Assembly: GCA_003022655.1 (NCBI GenBank)
Contig: PXSX01000393.1
Span: 1-5,974 of the forward strand
Source of the DNA: Bacteroidetes bacterium QH_1_64_81
Lineage (GTDB): Bacteria; Bacteroidota; Rhodothermia; Rhodothermales; Salinibacteraceae
Length of the DNA stretch: 5,974 bases
Direction of reading: 5' to 3'
Shown: positions 1 to 5,782 of the stretch, piece after piece
How positions within the stretch are numbered: the first letter of the stretch is position 1
Layout: each line of letters begins with the position of its first letter
Made by a program: the position numbers and the translations under genes
The notes under the pieces: generated by a model
What the model saw: the letters and a program-made list of their open reading frames with translations, nothing else
The model's database searches: none
What the model was told of the DNA's origin: nothing

Positions 1-1
1 C

Positions 2-700
2 CAGCGCCGACTGGAGCGCAATCCGCTGCGCATCCTCGACACGAAGATCGAGCACGAACAAAAGATCCTGCGCGACGCCCCGCAGCTCATCGACTTCGTC
101 GACGAGGAGAGCCTCGCGCACTACGACGCGGTGAAGGGCTTGCTCGCAGACCTGGGCATCCAGTACGAGGAGGATCTGCAGCTCGTGCGGGGGCTCGACT
201 ACTATACCGAGACCACCTTCGAGCTCGAAAGTCCGGGCCTCGGGGCGCAGAGCGCGCTCGCCGGTGGGGGACGCTACGATCGATTGGCCGGGGTGCTAGG
301 GAGCGACGAGCCCGTGCCGGCGGTCGGCTTTGCGGCGGGGATGGAACGGCTCTTCCTCGCGCTCGATGCCGCGGGCGTGGACCGTCCCGACACGCCCGAG
401 CCGGACGTGTTCATCGCGGCGCTGGGCGAGGAGGCCGAACAATGGGTCTTCCGCACAACCCAGTCCCTCCGCGACGCCGGGCTGCACGTGGCGCACGACC
501 TGATGGGGCGCTCGCTAAAGGCGCAAATGAAGGAGGCGAACCGCCAAAACGCTCCGTATGCGATGATCATCGGGAGCAACGAGCTGGAGGCCGAGGCCGC
601 GACGGTCAAGGAGATGGAGAGCGGGGAGCAGCAAGAGGTCGACTTCGACGAGTTGGCCGAGTACCTTGCCCGCCGTGTGGACGGAACGGAAGCTGGATAG
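2..700 (+). CDS. hisS: Histidyl-tRNA synthetase, C-terminal part (5' end outside window)
   Basis: Class II aminoacyl-tRNA synthetase that charges tRNA-His with histidine in the cytoplasm. The frame is open from base 2 and ends at TAG 698-700, giving 232 visible residues. The usual length is about 420-450, so roughly the first 200 residues lie upstream of the window. Visible hallmarks, numbered from the first visible codon, are RLERNPLRILDTK near 3-15, the histidine-binding motif LVRGLDYYT at 61-69, the glycine-rich AGGGRYDRL at 87-95, and the motif 3 region PAVGFAAGMER at about 106-116. The anticodon-binding domain follows from about residue 130 (PDVFIAALGEEAEQWVF) to the end. All motifs are intact with no frameshift, so the gene appears functional. 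The surface is rich in Glu and Asp, as expected for a salt-in halophile. The next start codon is 49 bp downstream. Confidence 0.96.
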   Translation, partial: QRRLERNPLRILDTKIEHEQKILRDAPQLIDFVDEESLAHYDAVKGLLADLGIQYEEDLQLVRGLDYYTETTFELESPGLGAQSALAGGGRYDRLAGVLGSDEPVPAVGFAAGMERLFLALDAAGVDRPDTPEPDVFIAALGEEAEQWVFRTTQSLRDAGLHVAHDLMGRSLKAQMKEANRQNAPYAMIIGSNELEAEAATVKEMESGEQQEVDFDELAEYLARRVDGTEAG

Positions 701-749
701 AAGGGACGAGACGCCGCGCTGCCGTCGGACTGAGCCCGTAGAGGCACCT

Positions 750-951
750 ATGCCGACCCGGATTGCCACGATTTTCCTGCTGCTGACGGCCGTCGGGCTC
801 CTGGTGGGAGGCCTGGGCGGACTACGTCCTTCCGTCCGCCAACCTCATGGTGGACGATTCCGGGATCTGGCGCCCTGATTCCGCTCGGGTGCCCGACGTG
901 CCCGTCAGCGACCACTTCCCCGTGTGGATGGATGTGCGCGTCGAGCCGTAA
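750..951 (+). pseudogene. Remnant of a secreted endonuclease/exonuclease/phosphatase (EEP) family protein: signal peptide plus C-terminal tail, middle lost
   Basis: Two pieces in different frames look like the ends of one gene. The first, from ATG 750, has GAGG at 741-744 as a ribosome binding site with a 5-nt spacer. It encodes a signal-peptide-like start (MPTRIATIFLLLTAVGLLVGG) and then runs out of frame to TGA at 876-878. The second, in the frame of base 820, encodes 43 residues ending at TAA 949-951. It starts DYVLPSANLMV and ends VSDHFPVWMDVRVEP. DYVLPS and the terminal SDH are typical of the C-terminus of EEP-fold hydrolases, where the Asp-His pair serves the metal-dependent active site. 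Family members run to several hundred residues, so the core is missing. The simplest reading is one internal deletion joining the ends near 811-820 with a frame change. A 42-residue product from ATG 750 could still be made, but I see no function for it. That both ends come from one gene is inference. Confidence 0.7.
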
Positions 952-995
952 AAGACAACGATTCACCACGACTTCCGTCACAGCCGTTACCCGAT

Positions 996-1424
996 ATGGA
1001 GTGGAGACAGGACACCGTTCGCCTCGACCCGAAGCCGAGAGGTTTCCACCTCGTCACCGATCAGATCCTGAAGCAGGGCCCTCGCCTCGACGACCTTCGG
1101 GTGGGCCTGCTGCACGTCTTTCTCCAGCATACCTCCGCCTCGCTCACGATCAACGAGAACGCTGCCCCGGCCGTGCGCGGCGACATGGAGCGGCACTTCA
1201 ACGAGATGGTGCCCGAGAATCAGCCCTACTACCAGCACACCGTGGAGGGAGCCGACGACATGCCCGCTCACATCAAAGCCTCGATGCTGGACACGAGCCT
1301 CTCGATCCCCATTCAGGACGGGCGCCCGGCCTTCGGCACGTGGCAGGGCATCTACCTCAACGAGCACCGCGATCACGGCGGCGCCCGCTCGGTGGTGGTA
1401 ACGGTGCGGGGAAAGACGAAATAG
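996..1424 (+). CDS. yjbQ: YjbQ / UPF0047 family protein (secondary thiamine-phosphate synthase type)
   Basis: Small cytoplasmic protein of 142 residues, close to the family's usual 130-140. Characterised relatives such as E. coli YjbQ show low thiamine-phosphate synthase activity, and the physiological role is unsettled. The conserved core is complete: LLHVFLQHTSASLTINEN at 38-55 including His45, a conserved Asp at 63, the signature HTVEGADDMPAHIK at 81-94, and GTWQGIYLNEHRDHGG at 114-129 near the C-terminus. The His and Glu residues in these motifs line the family's putative active pocket. I chose ATG 996 because homology begins at MEWRQDTVRL; the frame is open further upstream to 924 but that stretch overlaps the EEP remnant. 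No clear Shine-Dalgarno sequence precedes it. The gene follows the remnant by 44 bp and converges on the minus-strand oxidoreductase gene 21 bp beyond its stop. Confidence 0.93.
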   Translation: MEWRQDTVRLDPKPRGFHLVTDQILKQGPRLDDLRVGLLHVFLQHTSASLTINENAAPAVRGDMERHFNEMVPENQPYYQHTVEGADDMPAHIKASMLDTSLSIPIQDGRPAFGTWQGIYLNEHRDHGGARSVVVTVRGKTK

Positions 1425-1445
1425 CCGTCTGTACGAAGTGCACCG

Positions 1446-2699
1446 CTATCCCACCAGGTCGGGCCGTGCCGCGAGGCGCCTGGTGAGCGTGCGAGCCTGG
1501 GCGTAGAGGTTGTGGACGTGCGTGTAGGTGAACTGAGCACTTCGTCCCAGAAGGTGGAGGTTCTCGAAGCGCTGCAGGTAGGTTGTCAGGCGCTCGGCTT
1601 TGTCCTCGGTGCCGACTTCCAGAATCGGATACGCGAAGGGGACCGCCCGGTGGTCGGCAGCGACGACCTCTTTTTTCTCGTCGATCAGCCCCTGTTCCAT
1701 CAACAAATCCAGGGCGTTGTGTTGAAGGTTCGCGTTCGATTGGGCCCACGCCTCGGTCTCCGGATGACACGGCCGTTCGAGGACGACGACGGTTTGACCG
1801 TCCGGGGCCATGTCGGAACTGCGGTTCTTCGGCTCGTAGAGGCGCGTGAACGGGACCGACTGCTCAGGGAAGTAGAGGGAGGCGTTGGGCGTGAGGCGCG
1901 CTCGATCCAGGCCCAGCACGACCAGCCGGAGGTGGCGAAAGCGCATCGACTGGGCAACGGAGCGCATCTCGTCGGGCGGCGGTGGATCTAGGAGGTGAAG
2001 CATGAGGGTCAGCGGCAGCGTGCTCACGACGGTCTCTACACCGATGGGCTCCGCGTCGTTGACCGTCCCGGTGCGGATGTGTTCAGGGCCCAGGGCATCG
2101 GCGGTGGCCTCGACGATCTGGCCGTAGCCGTGCCGCGGGTAGTAGAACGAGCCATCGAGGTGACGGGCCTTGTCTTTTGCGCCGCCGAATGCCTCTAAGA
2201 GAAATGTCCTCAGGTCAAGTCCTTCCAGCCGGTCGCCGGCTACCTGAGGCGAGAGCTGATCGGCGTCGGTGCCCCACAGCTTTTCGGTGTAGTTCAGCAG
2301 AAACAGCCGCGCGAGCGTGGGGCCGTAGCTCTCGAGTGCCATCTCCTCGAAGTGCGCGGCGTCGTCCGAGGCGCGGGGAATCGAGAGCTGCTCCCACGCG
2401 ATTCGGGTGAGGAGGGAGAGGGGGAGCTTCCGTAACAGGTCGTAGGGGGCCAGCGGAAAGTCGATGCGGCGGACGTCGGCGGTCACCGCCGGGTTTTTGT
2501 CGTGGAAGCGGTGCGCCCCGGTGTCGTAGCGGAACGGGCCGAGTTGAAGCGTGCGGGCGTTGCCGCCCACCGTGTCCGCCGCTTCGAAGAGGCGTACGCC
2601 AAGCCCTTGCCGACGTGCGTAGAAGCCCGTGGCGAGCCCCGCCGGGCCGGCACCCAGCACAGTAAGGGGCGCTGCCTTCGTGTCAGTATTCGTAGACAT
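1446..2699 (-). CDS. FAD-dependent oxidoreductase, UDP-galactopyranose mutase / protoporphyrinogen oxidase-like ('gene A'), carrying an in-frame deletion
   Basis: A 417-residue flavoprotein. The N-terminal Rossmann FAD-binding motif VLGAGPAGLATG lies at about 14-25, followed by FEAADTVGGNART (38-50) and DTGAHRFHDKNP (59-70). LLNYTEKLWG at 134-143 is typical of UDP-galactopyranose mutase-like and protoporphyrinogen oxidase-like flavoproteins. The C-terminal FAD-contact segment NLHLLGRSAQFTYTHVHNLYAQAR is at 380-403. Substrate is unknown; the membrane glycosyltransferase-like partner hints at envelope sugar or lipid work. ATG 2699 immediately precedes the Rossmann strand and lies inside the 3' end of gene B, overlapping it by 17 bp, so translation was probably coupled. 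Compared with the partial copy at 3057-3381, 21 codons are missing after Val76, between plus-strand bases 2472 and 2473. These encode a conserved stretch before RRIDFPLAP, so activity may be impaired. A second shortening near residue 212 is suspected. No Shine-Dalgarno sequence is evident. Confidence 0.88.
   Translation of the reverse strand: MSTNTDTKAAPLTVLGAGPAGLATGFYARRQGLGVRLFEAADTVGGNARTLQLGPFRYDTGAHRFHDKNPAVTADVRRIDFPLAPYDLLRKLPLSLLTRIAWEQLSIPRASDDAAHFEEMALESYGPTLARLFLLNYTEKLWGTDADQLSPQVAGDRLEGLDLRTFLLEAFGGAKDKARHLDGSFYYPRHGYGQIVEATADALGPEHIRTGTVNDAEPIGVETVVSTLPLTLMLHLLDPPPPDEMRSVAQSMRFRHLRLVVLGLDRARLTPNASLYFPEQSVPFTRLYEPKNRSSDMAPDGQTVVVLERPCHPETEAWAQSNANLQHNALDLLMEQGLIDEKKEVVAADHRAVPFAYPILEVGTEDKAERLTTYLQRFENLHLLGRSAQFTYTHVHNLYAQARTLTRRLAARPDLVG
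2373..2634 (-). repeat. Inverted repeat, arm 1 (within gene A codons 23-109)
   Basis: This 262-bp arm inside gene A is the reverse complement of the segment at 3057-3381, apart from the 63-bp gap between 2472 and 2473 and five single-base differences. The 100 bp on the far side of the gap (2373-2472) are identical in both arms, while all five differences fall in the other 162 bp. The arms are separated by a 422-bp spacer (2635-3056) that contains the gene A start codon and the gene B tail. Confidence 0.95.
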
Positions 2700-3056
2700 A
2701 CACAGTCACCTCGGGCCACATGCGATTGACGTGCGGATTGTGATAGAAGGTGTGGGTGCGGGTGGGCGCACGGTCCAGGAGCGACGCGTAGGTGCCCACC
2801 ACCAGCGTGCGCCCCTGTTTGGCCCGCCGCAGGCGGCGGATATCGGTCGAGTCCTCGATGGAGAGAAACTGGGCGTCCACCCGCTGGCTCCGCAGGTACG
2901 TGTTGACGAGCGGGACGGAGGCCACCCGTGTCGGCCTGGACCGCTCCGTCTGCGACTCGACGAACTGCTTAGTCTGTGCGATGGCCGACGGATCCCGGTG
3001 CTGATCGACCAGCACGAGCGTGACGGCGACGTACGCCCCGGCGGCACAGAGCAGGG

Positions 3057-3381
3057 CGCCACGGGCTTCTACGCACGTCGGCAAGGGCTTGGCGTGCGCC
3101 TCTTCGAAGCGGCAGACACGGTGGGCGGCAACGCCCGCACGCTCCAACTCGGCCCGTTCCGCTACGACACCGGTGCGCACCGCTTCCACGACAAAAATCC
3201 GGCGGTGACCGCCGACGTGACGGCGCTCCTCGGCGACGACCTCCGCCGCGTCGACGCCCCGAGCCAGATCTGCTGGCGGGGCCGCCGCATCGACTTTCCG
3301 CTGGCCCCCTACGACCTGTTACGGAAGCTCCCCCTCTCCCTCCTCACCCGAATCGCGTGGGAGCAGCTCTCGATTCCCCGC
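3057..3381 (+). pseudogene. Inverted partial copy of gene A ('A-prime'), 325 bp, keeping a 63-bp segment lost from gene A
   Basis: This plus-strand segment encodes 108 in-frame codons matching gene A residues 23-109 plus 21 extra codons. It begins ATGFYARRQGLGVRLFEA and ends LSLLTRIAWEQLSIPR. It has no start codon, lacks the glycine-rich Rossmann turn just upstream, and runs out 15 bp after the homology ends, so it cannot encode a working enzyme. It aligns to plus-strand bases 2634-2373 read in reverse complement, with 257 of 262 positions identical. The differences are at 3096, 3114, 3144, 3174 and 3198, all third codon positions and all synonymous. The extra 63 bp lie at 3219-3281. The segment sits inside gene B on the opposite strand to it. 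No transposase or terminal inverted repeats accompany it. Confidence 0.93.
3219..3281 (+). other. 63-bp segment present in A-prime, absent from gene A
   Basis: It encodes 21 in-frame residues, starting TALLGDDLRRVDAPSQ and ending CWRG, immediately before RRIDFPLAP. In UDP-galactopyranose mutase-like flavoproteins this position normally carries an LLGDD-like helix and a strand before the FPL motif, so A-prime appears to show the ancestral form and gene A a deletion. An imperfect 13-bp direct repeat (CCGCCGCGTCGAC at 3243-3255 and CCGCCGCATCGAC at 3282-3294) lies at one edge. It could have promoted slippage, though by itself it would remove only 39 bp. Confidence 0.88.
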
Positions 3382-4183
3382 CGCCAAAGTCGGTGAAGTG
3401 GCCCGTGGTCTGCCCCCAGGCCGCATCGATAAGCGTCCACAGTCCTGTGTCGAGGATCATCGGCACGAGCCATACCGCAACGCTGGCGACACCCACTCCC
3501 ACCAGCCGCTCTGGACGCCGCGAGGACCACAGCACCAGGAGGGCGGGCATAAGTACGAGGGGCAGGTACGAGAGCCGCAGGCCCGCCAGCAGGCCCGTCA
3601 GCACGACGCCGGCCCGTGCGGCCCGCTCGTCGAATCGTTCGTCGCGGTCGAGGGGCAGCGCCCGAAGGAACAGGGCCAGCGTCACCACGGCCCCGGCGGT
3701 CCCCAGCAGGTCGGGCATGTAGCGGGTGCCCATCAGCCACAGCAGAGGACTGAAAAACACCGTCCCGGTCAGCGCCGCCCCCTGCACCGAACGAAGCGGC
3801 ACGCCCCACAGGCGCAGCAGTCCCCAGATGAGCAGCACCGTCGCCAGTCCTCCCACAATCGAGAAGCTCGCGCTGAACGAGCCGATGGGCGCGTAGAAGA
3901 GCTCCGCGACGGCCCAGAAGACCGGATAGCCCGGAAAGTGGGGCTGGAGGGCCGCCACGTCGTACTCATCCGCCACGCTGAGGGCGAAGCGAAGGCTGTC
4001 GGGATCTTCGATGTATGTGATGGTGGTGGCGAGGCGGCTGCCCACGCAGGCCGCCACCAGCGCGCCCCACGCCGCGACCGCCGACGGGTGCCACGTCTCG
4101 ATTCCCTGTGTCCAAACAGCCTCCACCCGCCGTCGAAGCGAAGTCGGGGTCGAGACGGGAGCGTTGGGGGAGGGCATAGAGGA

Positions 4184-4213
4184 TCGCAATTCACAGGGTC
4201 GCAATCTACAGGG
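4184..4213. repeat. Two-unit 15-bp tandem repeat upstream of gene B
   Basis: Two adjacent 15-bp units, TCGCAATTCACAGGG and TCGCAATCTACAGGG, match at 13 of 15 positions. They start 7 bp upstream of the gene B ATG (4177, minus strand), in the 129-bp gap between the DUF4856 gene and gene B. They could be a duplicated operator or leader element, or simple slippage. I see no convincing promoter or ribosome binding site next to them, and no strong terminator elsewhere in the gap. Confidence 0.6.
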
Positions 4214-4306
4214 CAAGGCGCAATGCCGGACGTCCCCTCCCCGCGATGGCGGAAGAAGGGGACTTCGAATACCCCCGCGGTCCGCACGGCTCGCGACCTG
4301 ACGTAA

Positions 4307-5680
4307 CTACCAGTTTGCCACGTTCTCGTCCGAGAAGCCGTACGCACTCTGGACGATGGTTTTGGCGGCATCGATGGCGCTCACCGCCTCCGACTTGGTC
4401 TTCTCGTACGGTGGTGTCGAGTCTAGTTCGGCGTGGAGGTCTTGAAGGTCCGAATCGGAAATCTGCTTGGCCGGGTTGTACTGGAGCGCCCACGCAAATG
4501 GCTTTGCTTCGCTCCAATGCTCATTCAGTTCCTGAACCGCGTCGTCGCTGAGATTCTCCCGAGTAATCGTCTCGTCGCTCGAAAGACCGCTGAGGTCGCC
4601 CTCCATCGAGTTGAGGTAGTGCACCACGTTAGCCGCGACCACCTTCTCCCAGGCAGCGCGGGCGTCGTCGCGGTGGCTGCGGATTTCGCTGATGGACGCC
4701 TCGTTGATGATGGCCGTCCGGCCCTTCAAGAACGCTTCGAAGGCCTTCGTATGGAACTCGCCGCCCACCGTGCCCCGGTCCACCGAATAATCGGCCCATG
4801 TATAGACGAACTCGCTGGCGAGGTCAATCTGCCCGTCGCCGTTGCGATCGGCGGCGTTGGTCAGAATCCCGCTGCTGTCGAAGTAGTCGCCGGACGTAAA
4901 CTCGCGGGCCGCCCCGAAGTAGCCGAAGGCTTCGTCCCAGACGTGGCCCAAGGTGGTGTACGGATTGTCTCCGTCCTGGGTGTTGGGCGAGTCGTCGGTG
5001 TTGAGCACGTCGCCGAGATACTTATCGGTGCCCTGCGAGTACGCGACGCTTCCCAGCAGCAGCTTGTTGACCATCTGATTCATTTGCACCCCTTCGTCCG
5101 TCGTGTAAGCGGCGGGCGTGCCGAGCTGGCTGTCGTCCTGGCTGTTGCTCTGCATCCGCTCCAGATAATCGAGAATGAGCTGATCGGCCGTCACGTCGCT
5201 GCTTCCCGTGATCGGAAGCTCGCTGCTGGCGATGAGGGTGCGGCTGTCCGCGTACGAGGAGGTCGCCTTGCCCTGGAGGGACTTCCCGGTCGCGATGTCT
5301 CCATAGCTCTGCTGACTGTCGAGTTGGTCAAACCCTCGTCTATTCGGCGTGAGAATGTCGAGGTCGTCCAGATTTTCGCTGGTTTCGACGTAGCGTTCAT
5401 TCAGATTGCTCGTCGGCGAAGCTCCGTCTTCAGCGAGGGCGTCGGTCTGAAGCTTGAGGTCGGCGATCAGCAGATTGCGCGTCACCTGGCCCGGGTAGGC
5501 CACCGCGCTCTCGCCGTTCACGAAGCGGCTGTCGAAGGTGTAGCTTGAAGGAACCTCAATGTCGTCATCGGGCGGATCTTCCTGCGGCGGGCCGCTGCTG
5601 TCGCAGCCCGCAAGGATGAGTCCGGCCGCCAGGAGCGGGAGGAGCAGGAAGGAAAACGTTCGGCGGGGAAAAAAAGCCAT
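4307..5680 (-). CDS. DUF4856 family lipoprotein
   Basis: A 457-residue secreted lipoprotein, probably anchored in the outer membrane or facing the periplasm. ATG 5680 is preferred because it opens directly on a type II signal peptide (MAFFPRRTFSF, then a Leu/Ala-rich core) with lipobox LAGC and lipidated Cys26. The upstream ATG at 5755 would add 25 hydrophilic residues before the signal. After an acidic, proline-rich linker (about 27-45) the DUF4856 domain covers the rest. It includes a YTFDSRFVNGESAVAYPGQ-like opening, GHVWDEAFGYFGAARE (245-260), the calcium-loop-like DRNGDGQIDLASEF (278-291), and a helical C-terminus. The function of DUF4856 is unproven. Members often sit with TonB-dependent receptors and imelysin-like proteins, which suggests metal or iron uptake, and here a receptor gene ends 102 bp upstream on the same strand. 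The very acidic composition fits a halophile. Confidence 0.87.
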   Translation of the reverse strand: MAFFPRRTFSFLLLPLLAAGLILAGCDSSGPPQEDPPDDDIEVPSSYTFDSRFVNGESAVAYPGQVTRNLLIADLKLQTDALAEDGASPTSNLNERYVETSENLDDLDILTPNRRGFDQLDSQQSYGDIATGKSLQGKATSSYADSRTLIASSELPITGSSDVTADQLILDYLERMQSNSQDDSQLGTPAAYTTDEGVQMNQMVNKLLLGSVAYSQGTDKYLGDVLNTDDSPNTQDGDNPYTTLGHVWDEAFGYFGAAREFTSGDYFDSSGILTNAADRNGDGQIDLASEFVYTWADYSVDRGTVGGEFHTKAFEAFLKGRTAIINEASISEIRSHRDDARAAWEKVVAANVVHYLNSMEGDLSGLSSDETITRENLSDDAVQELNEHWSEAKPFAWALQYNPAKQISDSDLQDLHAELDSTPPYEKTKSEAVSAIDAAKTIVQSAYGFSDENVANW

Positions 5681-5782
5681 AGTACAATCGTCGTTCGATG
5701 AGTGCGAATGAAAAGCAGGATGTTCGAATGCGGAGCGCCCGTTGTGTCGGAGCATCCGCTGACCACGGTCGGAAACACGCGG

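Larger units (their letters stand above)
3057..3386. repeat. 5-bp direct repeat CGCCA bounding the A-prime insert
   Basis: CGCCA occurs at 3057-3061, the first bases homologous to gene A, and again at 3382-3386, the first bases after the homology ends. Collapsing the two copies removes 325 bp and restores one reading frame through gene B (FTDFG joined to ALLCAAG). The repeat is compatible with a short target-site duplication or with microhomology-mediated joining. Five bases in GC-rich DNA can also match by chance. Confidence 0.55.
2683..4177 (-). pseudogene. Multi-pass membrane glycosyltransferase-like (GT-C type) protein ('gene B'), split by an inverted fragment of gene A
   Basis: The 5' part (4177-3382) encodes about 265 residues with hydrophobic segments near 33-55, 84-98, 100-124, 131-150, 155-173, 187-218 and 224-243. 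It includes TYIEDPDSLRFA (54-65) and LQPHFPGYPVFW (78-89). An acidic pair in the first external loop followed by a PHFPGYP-like motif recalls GT-C enzymes that use lipid-linked sugars; this is recognition by pattern only. The 3' part (3056-2683) encodes one more membrane segment (ALLCAAGAYVAVTLVLV) and a soluble tail ending HNPHVNRMWPEVTVYVYEY at TGA 2685-2683. The two parts lie in different frames because 325 bp of gene A sequence interrupts them. Removing exactly 325 bp rejoins them in frame as a 389-residue protein. That may be short for the class, so loss of some middle sequence is possible. ATG 4177 is preferred over TTG 4216. The tail overlaps the gene A start by 17 bp. Confidence 0.82.

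Noticed and set aside
1414..1430. Small hairpin AGACG/CGTCT spanning the yjbQ stop, as a terminator between convergent genes
   Set aside because: The stem is only 5 bp with a 7-nt loop and no T-tract, too weak to call.
3057..3381. A-prime as an insertion sequence or other mobile element
   Set aside because: It contains only internal gene A coding sequence, with no transposase, terminal inverted repeats or integrase site; only an ambiguous 5-bp repeat flanks it.
2629..3396. Plus-strand frame of 255 codons reading into A-prime as a possible fusion protein
   Set aside because: The first 140 or so codons are antisense to the start of gene A and the tail of gene B and look non-coding. Only the A-prime part is protein-like, and it lacks a native start.
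4258..4275. GGGG...CCCC inverted repeat downstream of the DUF4856 gene, as a terminator
   Set aside because: Four base pairs with a 10-nt loop and no T-tract on either strand.
3398..4306. Plus-strand open frame of 302 codons opposite gene B
   Set aside because: It is antisense to the hydrophobic gene B sequence. Its product is rich in Arg, Gln, His and Pro with no domain, typical of a GC-driven shadow frame.
4433..5548. Long plus-strand open frame of 371 codons opposite the lipoprotein gene
   Set aside because: It is fully antisense to the DUF4856 gene, which has a signal peptide, lipobox and family motifs. The plus-strand translation has no recognisable domain, and long antisense frames are common in GC-rich DNA.
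5681..5755. Upstream ATG at 5755 as the lipoprotein start
   Set aside because: It would place 25 polar residues before the signal peptide; ATG 5680 opens directly on the signal sequence.
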